64,000 bases of DNA from JANXQG01 sp963775975. Lineage in GTDB: Bacteria; Planctomycetota; Planctomycetia; Pirellulales; Thermoguttaceae. This document shows positions 8,228 through 16,818 of this stretch, in pieces. The stretch spans positions 496,001 through 560,000 of the forward strand of contig CAVZKX010000001.1 in NCBI GenBank assembly GCA_963775975.1, read 5' to 3'. Position 1 is the first letter of the stretch, and every line of letters starts with the position of its first letter. A program made the translations under genes and the position numbers. The notes under the pieces are model-generated. The model saw only the letters and a list, made by a program, of their open reading frames with translations, ran no database searches and was not told where the DNA came from.

Positions 8228-9137
8228 AAGGACCGGCTTTCCGAATGACGGCGACTTCCTCTTGGATGCCCCCCGAATCGGTTAGGATCAAATGACAGCG
8301 TTTCATCACGCGGAGTAGATCGCCGTACGAGAGCGGATCAACAAGCCGGATTCGCGGCACGGCGCGTAGCAGATCGTGAACCATTCCGCGCACATTCGGA
8401 TTCAGATGCACAGGGTAGACCACTTCCACATCGTCGTACCGTTCAGCGAGCGTCTTGAGCGCGCTGCAAATCGATGCCAGCGGCGGGCCGTGGTTCTCGC
8501 GGCGATGAGCGGTAACTAGCAGCACGCGCCGCCGGTCAAAGTCGACTTCTCCGAGCTGCCCGTTCTCAAACGCGTCCTCCAGCCGGATCGATCGCAGCGC
8601 GTCAACGATCGTATTGCCCGTCACGAAAACGTTATCTGAGGACACGCCCTCGGCGATTAGGTTCTTTGCGGCGCGCTGGGTGGGGGCGAAGTGCCAGTCG
8701 GCGACGACGCCGGTGACCCGCCGGTTAATTTCTTCGGGAAACGGATTTTGACGGTCAAAGGAACGGAGGCCCGCCTCAACGTGCCCGACCTTGATGCCCT
8801 GATAGAAGGCCGCCAGGCCGGCGACCATGACAGTCGTCGTATCGCCCTGCACGAGCACGGCGTCCGGCGTCAGCCGCGTGAATAATTCCGAGAGCGCCGC
8901 CAAGGCCCGCGACGCGAATTGGCCCAGTCCCTGCCCCGGCTGCATGAGTTCTAGATCAATGCTCGGTACAACGTCCAGCGTCCGCAGAACATTATCCAAT
9001 AACTCGCGGTGTTGGGCGGTAGAGACAAACGTGTGCTCAAAGACATCGCGGCGGCGGTCCAGCGCGCGGACCACCGGGGCCATTTTTATGCCCTCGGGCC
9101 GAGTGCCGACGATTGTGACGATTTTGGCTCGCTTCAT
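8160..9137 (-). CDS. wecB: UDP-N-acetylglucosamine 2-epimerase (non-hydrolysing), main part
   Basis: The enzyme interconverts UDP-GlcNAc and UDP-ManNAc for surface polysaccharide synthesis in the cytoplasm. Visible motifs are GTRPEGIKMAPVV at the N-terminus, HVEAGLRSFDRQNPFPEE, TAHRRENHG and TDSGGIQEE. I take the ATG at 9137 (MKRAKIVTIVGTRPE) because residues upstream of it do not match the family. After GGIQEE the frame turns into low-complexity Arg-rich sequence, while the adjoining frame continues the family; a one-base insertion at about 8255 explains this. Joined length is about 376 residues, normal for WecB. No other polysaccharide genes adjoin it. Confidence 0.9.
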   Translation of the reverse strand: MKRAKIVTIVGTRPEGIKMAPVVRALDRRRDVFEHTFVSTAQHRELLDNVLRTLDVVPSIDLELMQPGQGLGQFASRALAALSELFTRLTPDAVLVQGDTTTVMVAGLAAFYQGIKVGHVEAGLRSFDRQNPFPEEINRRVTGVVADWHFAPTQRAAKNLIAEGVSSDNVFVTGNTIVDALRSIRLEDAFENGQLGEVDFDRRRVLLVTAHRRENHGPPLASICSALKTLAERYDDVEVVYPVHLNPNVRGMVHDLLRAVPRIRLVDPLSYGDLLRVMKRCHLILTDSGGIQEEVAVIRKAGPCAPRSNRTARSGGKRRRHDRRH

Positions 9138-9290
9138 CGGCACGTATTCTAGCCGAAATGCCGGTTCGTCGCGATACGTGCCGCATGGGCCAAAGTACGA
9201 GGCTTGACGCGTCAACGCTCGATCACGAAAATGACGCGATACTCGGCCGCATTTTCGCGGGCGAAGACCTATTGGTCTAAAGAATCCTAT

Positions 9291-9893
9291 ATGAGTCGTC
9301 TTGTTCCAATCAGCGGCTTATTGGCCGCCGCATCGGGGGCTGCCTGGCTTGTCCCTGCTATCGCAGCCTGGCTAGAGCGCGGGTCTTTAGGGTTGCAGGG
9401 TAACGCGATTGCAGCCGTCGGGCCGGCTCTCATCCTGAGCGGAGCTGTTGCCGTCTGGTGCGGCTTTAATCAGCTACGCAATGCTTCAATACCTGCACCG
9501 GTGCGAGCGATCATCGCAGGCAATGGACTGTTCGTGGCGTTTTGCATGTTGGAGCTCAGCGATCGCTTGCTTCGTCAGGACGGCAGGGTCTTTTATTGGA
9601 CTTCGATCCTCATTCTGCCGGCAGTCGCGATGTTTTACGGTCAGGTATTGGCCCAACTCTGGGCCTGGTGGGCGGCACGCATCATGACCGCGATCTCCAC
9701 TTTGTGGTTCGCCGGGTTCCTGTTCGTGATACCGTTCGCTCATTTGCGCGGCCCGGGCGGAGCCGTGCCGTGGTGGGGGAGGATTTATGTGGCCGGCGTT
9801 ACTGTTGTGTTCGCCAGCGTCTCGGCCTACGTTTTCCGCTCACTGGGGCGAGCCGAAGCGAAGGCATTTTATGGAATGCCGCAAAGGGCCTGA
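9291..9893 (+). CDS. Integral membrane protein of unknown function
   Basis: A 200-residue protein starting MSRLVPISGLL. I see about six hydrophobic segments: near residues 5-22 (GLLAAASGAAWLVPAIAAW), 33-50, 63-80, 90-110 (ILILPAVAMFYGQVLAQLW), 118-135 and 150-168. There are no catalytic motifs that I recognise. The start at 9291 was preferred to in-frame upstream codons because it puts the first helix at the N-terminus. It is divergent from wecB and convergent with the yqgE-like gene. Confidence 0.6.
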   Translation: MSRLVPISGLLAAASGAAWLVPAIAAWLERGSLGLQGNAIAAVGPALILSGAVAVWCGFNQLRNASIPAPVRAIIAGNGLFVAFCMLELSDRLLRQDGRVFYWTSILILPAVAMFYGQVLAQLWAWWAARIMTAISTLWFAGFLFVIPFAHLRGPGGAVPWWGRIYVAGVTVVFASVSAYVFRSLGRAEAKAFYGMPQRA

Positions 9894-9900
9894 TCATGCG

Positions 9901-10452
9901 TTAGTTGACCAGCGGGTCTTTGGGCACGTGCCGTGTGTGGAACATCGTCTGGATCGTCTCCTCCTGAATATGCCAGGAGACTTCCTCCCAAAGCTCGTCG
10001 CTGGGGGCGAAGACGTAGTTCTCCGTGGCCGGGGTCGTGCGCCAAACGGTCTTTTCAAGTTGCCGTTCCAACTCGTCGGGAGCCCATCCCATGTGGCCAG
10101 CAAAGATTTTGAAGCGGTGCTCGGACTGTTGCAAGAGCGCAAAAACATTGTCCTCGCGGGCGGTGAAGTAGAGTTTCGGCAGGATTTCGGCCTCGGCCTT
10201 TGTTTCGTCGGTATGCAAGGCCATGAGCGGGCCCATGAGCGGCCCGCCGATATAGAGCTGCCGCTGGCCGATGCACAACGGCCCATCCTTTTGAGCGCCG
10301 AAAACCAGCACCGGCTCATCCACCGGGCGGTTCATGATCACGCCCGACGCTTCCAGCCCATCATGGCGCACAACAAGTATGACGGCATGGGCAAGATTTG
10401 GGTCGGTACTTTTACGGGGCGCCACCAGAAGTTGGCCTTCGAGCGACCGCAT
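9901..10452 (-). CDS. YqgE/AlgH family protein
   Basis: A 183-residue cytoplasmic protein of the UPF0301/DUF179 family. It begins MRSLEGQLLVAPRKSTDPNL, followed by VILVVRHDGLEASGVIMNRP, then the YIGGPL motif, and FAGHMGWAPDELERQL near residue 118; these are the family's fixed points. AlgH was linked to alginate regulation in Pseudomonas, but the general function is unresolved. The gene stands alone, convergent with the membrane-protein gene ending at 9893. Confidence 0.9.
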   Translation of the reverse strand: MRSLEGQLLVAPRKSTDPNLAHAVILVVRHDGLEASGVIMNRPVDEPVLVFGAQKDGPLCIGQRQLYIGGPLMGPLMALHTDETKAEAEILPKLYFTAREDNVFALLQQSEHRFKIFAGHMGWAPDELERQLEKTVWRTTPATENYVFAPSDELWEEVSWHIQEETIQTMFHTRHVPKDPLVN

Positions 10453-10688
10453 AAAATGCTCCTTTCCAACATTCGCTAATTCAATTTTCCCTTCAAAGCC
10501 GTTTCAACGCAAGAGGATTTTTCGCAATCGGTTGTGGCAAAACCGGCGGCGGGCCCAAATCGGCGCTAGGATCGATATAAGCCGATTATCGGTCGGCCGT
10601 GCAAGATTTCTCGTCATGCGGTAACATATAGAGGCGTTCGTCGCCCGCGGTCCCGCGCACATCCAAACACCGTTCTTGAGGGTCTAAC

Positions 10689-11831
10689 ATGTTCAGGCAA
10701 AAACTGATGTCGATTGGCTGTCTTTGTGCAATTTCTATGCCGATTGGTTGGGCGGCTGCTAGCGAGCCGGCCGTCCCACAGCCGGCAGCCAAAAGCGATA
10801 CGCCGGCTATGCCAAGTGATCCAAAGGCCAGTAACAAGGAATCTAAGACCGCCGCGCCGGGTGCGACCGTCGAGCAGTTGATCGAGCAACTCGATGCGGT
10901 CGACTTCGCCAAGCGCGAGGCGGCCTGCGGAGATCTGGCAGCCAAGGGCAAAGAGGCCGTTCCCGCCCTGGAGAAGGCGGCAGTCAAAGGCGATCTGGAA
11001 GTATCCAGTCGCGCTCTCGTCGTGCTGGGCAAACTGTTGAAGTCTGCCGACGACAAGACCTCCAAGACCGCCGAAAAGTCGCTCGAGCGGTTGGCCGATG
11101 GCGACAGCCCCGCCGCCGCACGAAAGGCCAAGTCGATCCTCGATAAGAAAAACGGCGTCACTACCAACAACAACAACAACAGCAATAACAACCCCTTTCA
11201 GCAAAACGGCATGATGATGCCAGGCGGTTTTGGCGGCGGACGCATCATCATCAACGGCGGCATGTTGCAAATCGGCGGCGGCGGCGCGGTCAAGACCTTG
11301 AGCGTGAGCAACAACAACGGCATCCGCCAAGTCAAGGCGACCGACGGCGACAAAACAGTGAAGATCGAAGACGATCCGGCCAACGGCATCAAGATCCAGT
11401 GCACCGACAAGATCAACGGCAAAGAGGTAACCAAGAAGTACGAGGCTAAGAACGCCGACGAGCTGAAAAAGAAGGAGCCCGAAGGCTACAAACTCTACAA
11501 GGAATATGGCGAGCGGCAGGGCAACGGCGGGGCGGTGCAATTGCAGCTTGGCGCCGCTCCCTTTATGCCCATTCAACCAAACCTGTTTCCCGCCATTCCG
11601 TTGCAGCCGGGCCCCGTCAACCCCGGCGCGGCGACTCCGCAGTTGGACAACAACGTGCAGCTTGATATCGCGACGACCAACCTGAAACGCATCACCGCTC
11701 AACTCGAACGACTCCGCAACAACGAAGCGTTGAAGAACGCGTCGGATCAAAGGAAGGCCGAATTGAAAAAGCAGGTGGACGAGCTCACGAAAAACGCCGA
11801 CGAACTGCGCAAGCAACTGGACAAGAAGTAG
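10689..11831 (+). CDS. Secreted Asn/Gly-rich protein with HEAT-like repeats
   Basis: A 380-residue protein with a signal peptide (MFRQKLMSIGCLCAISMPIGWAAA). Residues about 55-145 form alternating helices with Leu/Ala spacing (VEQLIEQLDAVDFAKREAACGDLAAKG), which resembles HEAT or armadillo repeats. A low-complexity linker follows (TNNNNNSNNNPFQQN, then GGFGGGR). A beta-type segment (VKTLSVSNNNGIRQVKATDGDKTVKIED) comes next, and a charged coiled-coil ends the protein (LKKQVDELTKNADELRKQLDKK). I do not know a function. A strong intrinsic terminator follows the stop codon. Confidence 0.7.
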   Translation: MFRQKLMSIGCLCAISMPIGWAAASEPAVPQPAAKSDTPAMPSDPKASNKESKTAAPGATVEQLIEQLDAVDFAKREAACGDLAAKGKEAVPALEKAAVKGDLEVSSRALVVLGKLLKSADDKTSKTAEKSLERLADGDSPAAARKAKSILDKKNGVTTNNNNNSNNNPFQQNGMMMPGGFGGGRIIINGGMLQIGGGGAVKTLSVSNNNGIRQVKATDGDKTVKIEDDPANGIKIQCTDKINGKEVTKKYEAKNADELKKKEPEGYKLYKEYGERQGNGGAVQLQLGAAPFMPIQPNLFPAIPLQPGPVNPGAATPQLDNNVQLDIATTNLKRITAQLERLRNNEALKNASDQRKAELKKQVDELTKNADELRKQLDKK

Positions 11832-11861
11832 TCGGCCGCTGATTTCTGCGTTCATGATTTG

Positions 11862-11891
11862 AAGCCCGGCGGGTCGCCCGCCGGGCTTTTT
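11862..11891 (+). terminator. Rho-independent terminator
   Basis: A perfect 12-bp GC-rich stem (AAGCCCGGCGGG / CCCGCCGGGCTT) with a TCG loop, followed by a short T-run (TTTTT counting the stem end). It lies 30 bases after the stop of the secreted Asn-rich protein and before the UroD-like gene, so it ends transcription from 10689. Confidence 0.92.
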
Positions 11892-11943
11892 GCATCTTGC
11901 CCGTTCAGGTAAGACAAACATAGAATGTTGCCGGAGGTTAGTC

Positions 11944-12942
11944 ATGGATAAAATTGAACGTGTTTCGGCCGTACTTGAGGGCCGCCAGCCCGATCGCCTG
12001 CCCATTTCGTTTTGGTACCATTTTGGTCCTGACGCGGTTGCGGGGTCGAAGGCCGTCGAGGCCCATATCCGCCACGCCGAGACCTACGATCTCGATTTTC
12101 TCAAGGTCATGTGCGACGGCCGCTATCCCTTGCCGCAAGCGAACCATGGCGCAATCGAGGACGCGGCCGATCTCCAGCGCCTTGTTCCGATGCGCGGCGA
12201 CGAGGACATCTTCGGCCGCCACTTGGAGGTCCTCCAGGCCCTGTCGCGGCGATTCAAAGGCGAATTGCTTATGACTACCACGCTCTTCAACTCATGGAGC
12301 ACGCTCCGCCGCCTCATGGCGCCGGATCTCGACGTTCACGGTCCGCCGAGCCGCCACCGCGTTGCCGATGTCCGAGACGCGAAAATGTCGAGGTTTCTAG
12401 CCGAGTCTCCGGCGGCGCTCGGTGCGATCACCGAGACGCTGGCCAACTTCGCCCGAAACTGCCTCGCGGCTGGCGCGGATGGGATCTATCTATCAGTGCG
12501 CGACGACTGGGTCGATACTGCGGAAAACGGAGCCGGCGTGTATGATCGCCTCGTGCGCGACAGCGACCTGAAGATTCTTTTTGCGGCTTCAGGCGGGACG
12601 TTAAATGTTCTTCACGTTTGCGGTGTCCCCCTGGATTTCGCTCGCTTCGGCGGCTATCCGGTCCAGGCCGTGAACTGGGCTGACCGAATCGGCGGCCCGC
12701 CGATCGCCGAGATCGCCTCATGGCTGAAGCCGGCAATCTGTGGCGGCATCGACAATTTAGGTACGCTTATTTCTGGCACTCCGCGCGACATTGAGCACGA
12801 AATCACCGACGCCGTGGAGCAAGCAGCCGGGCGGCCGATAATCGTCGCGCCCGGCTGCACCTTCGACGGCCACGCCGCTCCGGCGGCAAACCTTCATGCC
12901 ATTCGCGCGGCGGTTGATCGGCTTGCGGTTCCGGTGGCATAG
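11944..12942 (+). CDS. Uroporphyrinogen decarboxylase-like (UroD-family) protein
   Basis: A 332-residue TIM-barrel protein starting MDKIERVSAVLEGRQPDRLP, typical of UroD-family proteins outside the haem pathway. GGAGG at 11933-11937 sits 6 nt before the ATG. Further family features are LKVMCDGRYPLP, LNVLHVCG near residue 222, the active-site region NWADRIGGPPIAEI and the final GCTFDG. Such paralogues include corrinoid-dependent methyltransferases and enzymes of unknown substrate; with no corrinoid protein nearby I cannot choose. It stands alone between a terminator and a BON gene. Confidence 0.82.
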   Translation: MDKIERVSAVLEGRQPDRLPISFWYHFGPDAVAGSKAVEAHIRHAETYDLDFLKVMCDGRYPLPQANHGAIEDAADLQRLVPMRGDEDIFGRHLEVLQALSRRFKGELLMTTTLFNSWSTLRRLMAPDLDVHGPPSRHRVADVRDAKMSRFLAESPAALGAITETLANFARNCLAAGADGIYLSVRDDWVDTAENGAGVYDRLVRDSDLKILFAASGGTLNVLHVCGVPLDFARFGGYPVQAVNWADRIGGPPIAEIASWLKPAICGGIDNLGTLISGTPRDIEHEITDAVEQAAGRPIIVAPGCTFDGHAAPAANLHAIRAAVDRLAVPVA

Positions 12943-13231
12943 TACTGCCGCGGACATTTTCGGCACGTCGCGCCGCCGGATCGCATCCCGCTGCGCCAAG
13001 ACCGCTGGAAATGCCTTGAAATCGGGCGGCTCCTGCGCGCGGCGTGTGCAACGACCGGCAATGACAACGTTGTTAATCCACTCGTCCGAATCTAAATGCC
13101 CTGGATTGCGTATGCTTGTGCCAAAAGCATGGCTCATCCGCCGCGGACCGAGCCGCAACGGCATACAGTTTGCATCCCGTGAAGCTGTTAATTCATATCA
13201 ACCACGGAGGCGGAGATTTCCGCGAACTCTT

Positions 13232-13480
13232 ATGGTCAGTCTAGCGAATGCAACGGCGCCGGTGCCCGATCGCGATTTGGAGCATCGCGTCGCGCATTTC
13301 CTGCACAACCGTAACGTGTCCGCGCTGCGGCATATTGTCGTGCAAGCCGAAAGCGGCCGGATCACGCTGCGCGGCACCGTCACTTCCTTCTATCAAAAGC
13401 AGCTTTGCATCCAGGCCTGTCGCGACGTGCCGGGCGTCACCGCGCTGGTTGACGAAGTCGAGGTCGACTCCATCATGTAA
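13232..13480 (+). CDS. BON domain protein
   Basis: An 82-residue protein consisting of a single BON domain: LEHRVAHFLHNRNVSALRHIVV, then GRITLRGTVTSFYQKQLC and VPGVTALVDEVEV. The G-x-[IV]-x-L-x-G-x-V core and the final V-x-G-V-x-x-[LV]-x-[ND] pattern are clear. BON domains bind membranes or polysaccharide. There is no signal peptide, so this copy is probably cytoplasmic. The start at 13232 was chosen since upstream codons show no conserved sequence. Confidence 0.85.
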   Translation: MVSLANATAPVPDRDLEHRVAHFLHNRNVSALRHIVVQAESGRITLRGTVTSFYQKQLCIQACRDVPGVTALVDEVEVDSIM

Positions 13481-13503
13481 AGTGCGGAAGAACCTCCACG
13501 CAT

Positions 13504-14700
13504 TTACACGGCAATCATGCCGTGCGGATCGATGACAAACTTCTTCGCGGCACCCTTGTCGAAATCCTGGTAGCCCTTGACCGCCTGGTCCAGCGTGATC
13601 GTCGTCACGTTCACTGCCTTGGCAATCTGGATCTTGTCGTGCATGATCGCCATCATCAGCGAGCGGTTGTACTTCATCACCGGGCACTGACCAGTGTGGA
13701 ACGAATGGCTCTTGGCCCAGCCCAGGCCGATGCGGATGCCCAACATGCCGATCTTGGCGTTGGAGTCCGCCGCGCCGGGGTCGTCAGTCACGTAAAGTCC
13801 CGGGATGCCGAGCGCCCCGCCAGCACGCGTGACCGTCATGATCGAGTTGAGCACTGTCGCCGGGCGTTCCAGCTTGGCGTCGTGACCGTGGCCGTGCGCC
13901 TCGAAGCCGACGCAATCGACGGCGCAGTCAACCTCCGGCACGCCGAGGATTTGCGCGATCTGGTCGGCCAGGCTTGCGTCCTTGTTGAGGTCGACGGTCT
14001 CGCAGCCAAAACTCTTCGCCTGGGCGAGCCGCTCGGGAATCATATCGCCGACGATCACGACGGCAGCTCCCAGCAGATGGCACGATGCGGCACTTGCCAG
14101 GCCGACGGGTCCCGCGCCGGCAACATATACGGTGGAACCGGGCCCGACGCCGGCCGTGACCGCACCGTGGAAGCCGGTGGGAAAAATGTCCGAGAGCAAG
14201 GTCAAGTCGCGGATTTTGGCCATCGCCTTGGCCCGATCGGGGAACTTCAGCAAGTTGAAGTCAGCATAGGGCACCATGACATACTCAGCCTGCCCGCCAA
14301 CCCAGCCGCCCATATCGACATAGCCATACGCCGCGCCGGGCCTCGACTTGTTCACGTTCAGGCAAATGCCCGTGCGGCCTTCCTTGCAATTGCGGCATCG
14401 GCCACATGCGATGTTGAACGGCACCGAGACGAGATCGCCCTTGTTGATGAAGAGCACGTCGCGGCCGGTCTCGATGACCTCGCCGGTGATTTCGTGGCCG
14501 AGTACCAACCCGGCGGGGGCGGTCGTCCGCCCGCGGACCATGTGCTGGTCGGAGCCGCAGATATTCGTGGAGACGATCTTCAGCAGCACGCCGTGCTCGA
14601 TCTTTTTGCCGTTGGTCGGATCCTCCAGCTTGGGAAAGTCGATCGATTGGACTTCGACAACGCCGGGCGTGATGTAAGCAACACCGCGATTTGTGGCCAT
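13504..14700 (-). CDS. fdhA: Glutathione-independent formaldehyde dehydrogenase
   Basis: A zinc-dependent medium-chain dehydrogenase of 398 residues, the length of Pseudomonas putida FdhA. The enzyme oxidises formaldehyde to formate with tightly bound NAD. The catalytic zinc site is indicated by NICGSDQHMVRG and GHEITGEV, the structural zinc by CGRCRNCKEGRTGIC, and the NAD fold by VAGAGPVGLASA. The stretch FNIACGRCRNC followed by AAYGYVDMGGWVGGQAEYV is specific to the FdhA subgroup. It is monocistronic here; no other C1 genes are near, so formaldehyde detoxification is the plain reading. Confidence 0.93.
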   Translation of the reverse strand: MATNRGVAYITPGVVEVQSIDFPKLEDPTNGKKIEHGVLLKIVSTNICGSDQHMVRGRTTAPAGLVLGHEITGEVIETGRDVLFINKGDLVSVPFNIACGRCRNCKEGRTGICLNVNKSRPGAAYGYVDMGGWVGGQAEYVMVPYADFNLLKFPDRAKAMAKIRDLTLLSDIFPTGFHGAVTAGVGPGSTVYVAGAGPVGLASAASCHLLGAAVVIVGDMIPERLAQAKSFGCETVDLNKDASLADQIAQILGVPEVDCAVDCVGFEAHGHGHDAKLERPATVLNSIMTVTRAGGALGIPGLYVTDDPGAADSNAKIGMLGIRIGLGWAKSHSFHTGQCPVMKYNRSLMMAIMHDKIQIAKAVNVTTITLDQAVKGYQDFDKGAAKKFVIDPHGMIAV

Positions 14701-15070
14701 GATTAGGTTACCCAGGGGAAAATGTGAATAGTTGAAGCAAAGTCGAACTGGAAAAAGTGTATCGCAGCGGAAAGACCGGGAATAGCCCCCGTCGGGTCGT
14801 TGATGCTGTCAATTCCGGACCAGATTTTTCTTAGCCTTTTGAATTCGCGGTTTTTCGCCTGTTTTACCGCCGTTTTGCAGGTCAGAACGCGATCAGGAAG
14901 TCGGACGCGCTGTGGATTCCGGAAGAGTGTTTGACCGACGTTTCAAAAGTTCAGAGATGATGACTACGACGGCGAGTTGGAGGTCTGCATCGCGCATGCC
15001 GAATCTCATCTGACGCACGTGCCATGCCCCAAGGCCAAAATCAAGCGGATGCGGTAGCGGCCTTATTCAC
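14701..15070. other. Intergenic region upstream of fdhA and downstream of phaC
   Basis: 370 bp with no supported gene. It must contain the fdhA promoter (minus strand), but I could not pair convincing boxes. The short open frame that begins at 15024 runs into phaC antisense and has no family features. No hairpin is evident after the phaC stop. Confidence 0.55.
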
Positions 15071-15595
15071 CTACGACCGCTCCGCCAGCCACGCAACGGC
15101 TTGCGGCCAGAGTTCGCGCTGCGCGGCGGAGCCCATTGCCAGGCCGATGTGGCCGGTGGGCAGTTCGATCGTCTTCTTGTCCGTGGAGCCGACGAGTTCG
15201 TTGAAGGGCTCGCTCTGCGACGGCGGGACGAGCGTGTCCTGGCTAGCGAGAAGATTGAGCACCGGGCATGTGATCCGCTTGAGATCGACCGTCTCTCGCC
15301 CCACGCGCATCTGGTTCTTCACGAGCAGGTTCTGCTGGTAGAGGTTTTTGACGAAATCGCGAAAGACCTCGCCGGGCACGGGCACGTTGTCGTTGATCCA
15401 GTTCTCCATCGTGAGAAACTCCTCGAGGAACTTCTCGTCGTCCATCCGCTCCATGAGCGTGATCGGCTTGCCGAGGACATTTCGCACCGGGCTGAGCATC
15501 TGGAAACAGCCCTGCAGGAACTCGGCCGGGCAATTGCCCATCTCGTCGACGAAGGCGTCGACATCGAACATGTTTGCGTCGGACCAGAGATTCAA
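15071..15595 (-). CDS. phaC: PHA synthase, C-terminal part
   Basis: This frame continues the class III PHA synthase: NLWSDANMFDVDAFVDEMGNCP, then FVKNLYQQNLL, the catalytic aspartate in LLASQDTLVPP and the catalytic histidine in ELPTGHIGLAMG. The Met at 15595 is internal to the intact enzyme. The true join to the N-terminal part is near 15600, where a run of minus-strand GGGCC has one base too many (DSRG followed by LLNLWSD). Joined, the enzyme is about 360 residues, the usual class III size. Confidence 0.9.
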   Translation of the reverse strand: MNLWSDANMFDVDAFVDEMGNCPAEFLQGCFQMLSPVRNVLGKPITLMERMDDEKFLEEFLTMENWINDNVPVPGEVFRDFVKNLYQQNLLVKNQMRVGRETVDLKRITCPVLNLLASQDTLVPPSQSEPFNELVGSTDKKTIELPTGHIGLAMGSAAQRELWPQAVAWLAERS

Positions 15596-16157
15596 GAGGC
15601 CCGCGCGAGTCGTAGAAATCGATGCCGGCCGCGAGGAGAATCAGGTTCTTGACGTATTCCTGGTGCAAGGCGGTGAACATCGTGCTCATCGTGCCGCCCA
15701 TGCAGTAGCCCAGCAGGCTCACCTGCTTGGAACCGCTGCGGCCGCGAACGTGCTTGACAATCGTGCGGAGATAGCTATTGATATAGTCGTCCAGCGTGAG
15801 GTAGCGGTCGGCGTCGGTGGCCTCGCCCCAATCAATGAGGTAGGTATCGAAGCCGGCCTTGACGAAGTGCGAGACGACGCTCTTATTCGGCAGGATGTCG
15901 AGAATATAAGGGCGATTGACGAGCGCGAAGACGAAGACGAGCGGCGTGCGGTGCTTGATGTTGCCGTCGCCCGGATAATGCAGCAGCTTGACGCGGTCTT
16001 CCTCGAAGACGACTTCGGAGGGCGTGGCGCCCTTCTTCACGCGCTGGGCCTTGGCGGCGACGTGCGGCAAGAGCGCCGCGCGGCGGGCGCCCGCGATCCA
16101 TTCGTCCAGCAGGGCTCTTGGCGCCTGGCTGCAGGCCGATCCGTTGGCGTCGCTCAT
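15243..16157 (-). CDS. phaC: PHA synthase, N-terminal part with catalytic cysteine
   Basis: PhaC polymerises 3-hydroxyacyl-CoA into polyhydroxyalkanoate on the granule surface. Conserved blocks in the correct frame are TPSEVVFEEDRVKLLHY, PLVFVFALVNRPYILD, FDTYLIDWG and the lipase-like box GYCMGG holding the nucleophilic cysteine. Family resemblance stops at DFYDSRG (about 15600); the remainder to 15243 is out-of-frame translation of the C-terminal half. PhaE is encoded upstream, matching a class III (PhaC-PhaE) synthase. A repeat-containing spacer of 161 bp separates phaE from phaC. Confidence 0.92.
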   Translation of the reverse strand: MSDANGSACSQAPRALLDEWIAGARRAALLPHVAAKAQRVKKGATPSEVVFEEDRVKLLHYPGDGNIKHRTPLVFVFALVNRPYILDILPNKSVVSHFVKAGFDTYLIDWGEATDADRYLTLDDYINSYLRTIVKHVRGRSGSKQVSLLGYCMGGTMSTMFTALHQEYVKNLILLAAGIDFYDSRGPLESLVRRKHVRCRRLRRRDGQLPGRVPAGLFPDAQPGAKCPRQADHAHGADGRREVPRGVSHDGELDQRQRARARRGLSRFRQKPLPAEPAREEPDARGARDGRSQADHMPGAQSSR

Positions 16158-16173
16158 GTTGTTGTTGGTCCTA

Positions 16174-16222
16174 CGTGGGGCAGGTTGCTAACCTGCCAAG
16201 CAGATTGGCAATCTGCTCCACG
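16174..16222. repeat. Interspersed palindromic repeat (GTGGGGCAG type)
   Basis: Two small palindromes lie in tandem: GGCAGGTT-GCT-AACCTGCC and GCAGATT-GGC-AATCTGC, enclosed by GTGGGG and a slightly diverged CTCCAC. A second, better preserved copy is at 19106-19158. The element sits between phaE and phaC, inside what should be one operon, so it may be transcribed and could affect mRNA stability. Confidence 0.8.
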
Positions 16223-16256
16223 GCATTTACTTTCATGAAACCCAATAGCAGTTCTT

Positions 16257-16289
16257 GGTGGGTTTTCGCTGCGCTCGACACCACCCTAC
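16257..16289. repeat. Short inverted repeat of the GTAGGGTGG family
   Basis: GGTGGG ... CCACCC at the ends, with GTAGGGTGG on the complementary strand, enclosing a GCTGCGCTCG core. Related elements are at 25011-25051 and, in a larger form, 63447-63552. It lies in the phaE-phaC spacer. Confidence 0.6.
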
Positions 16290-16318
16290 GACCGTCGCCG
16301 ATGGCTCCGGTTAAACGA

Positions 16319-16816
16319 TCACTCTTTTTCGGCCGCTCGGCGTTTCCGGCGGCCTCCGTTGGCGGCAGCGTCGTCGTCGTCCGGCGAGCGCCGCGAACGG
16401 CGGCCGAGGCGGTCGATCTTGGCTTCCAACGCCTGCAATTTCGAAGACATTTCGTCCAGTTGGTCGAGGATGCGGCGCTCCGAGCGGCGGATGGCCGCCT
16501 CCAACGCGTCGATGTCCTCCCGACCGGCAAGCTGCATCTCGCGCTGCATCCGCCGCGCCGCGGCACGAAACTGCTTCCGCACCGCCAGGTTGCCGTCCAA
16601 CATCTGCTTTTGCGTCTCCAGGAAAGCAGGCGATCGCATCCATTGCTCGCACCAGTCGCTCCACATCTGCATCATGTCGCCGCGGGCCTTGCGCACAAGC
16701 TCCGGCGACTGCGTGGAACCGCCCGCGGGCATCCACGACTGCATTGCCTGGGAAGCCGAGTCCATCCAGAACCGCGTCCAGGCGCTCATGGGATCATTCG
16801 CGTTGCTCATAAACAT
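16319..16816 (-). CDS. phaE: PhaE-like PHA synthase subunit
   Basis: A 165-residue protein. The start is ATG 16816 (MFMSNANDPM) or ATG 16810; the upstream phasin stop lies only 2 bases before the first, so translation is probably coupled. It opens with an amphipathic WTRFWMDSASQAMQSW helix, as PhaE and phasin-like proteins do, then MMQMWSDWCEQWMRSPAFL, a long helix (RILDQLDEMSSKLQALEAKIDRL) and a basic tail (RRKRRAAEKE). PhaE activates class III PhaC. It is shorter than cyanobacterial PhaE, so the assignment rests on position beside phaC and the helical pattern. Confidence 0.75.
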   Translation of the reverse strand: MFMSNANDPMSAWTRFWMDSASQAMQSWMPAGGSTQSPELVRKARGDMMQMWSDWCEQWMRSPAFLETQKQMLDGNLAVRKQFRAAARRMQREMQLAGREDIDALEAAIRRSERRILDQLDEMSSKLQALEAKIDRLGRRSRRSPDDDDAAANGGRRKRRAAEKE

Positions 16817-16818
16817 TC

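Noticed and set aside
10614..12005. 463-codon minus-strand frame opposite the Asn-rich secreted protein
   Set aside because: Crosses the intrinsic terminator at 11862 and mirrors low-complexity codons; Leu/Val/Ala-rich artefact.
12757..13164. Possible minus-strand gene between the UroD-like and BON genes
   Set aside because: Half of it is antisense to the UroD-like gene and the remainder has no coding character.
13522..14706. 394-codon plus-strand frame opposite fdhA
   Set aside because: Antisense shadow of a well-conserved zinc dehydrogenase; composition His/Arg/Asp-rich, no family motifs.
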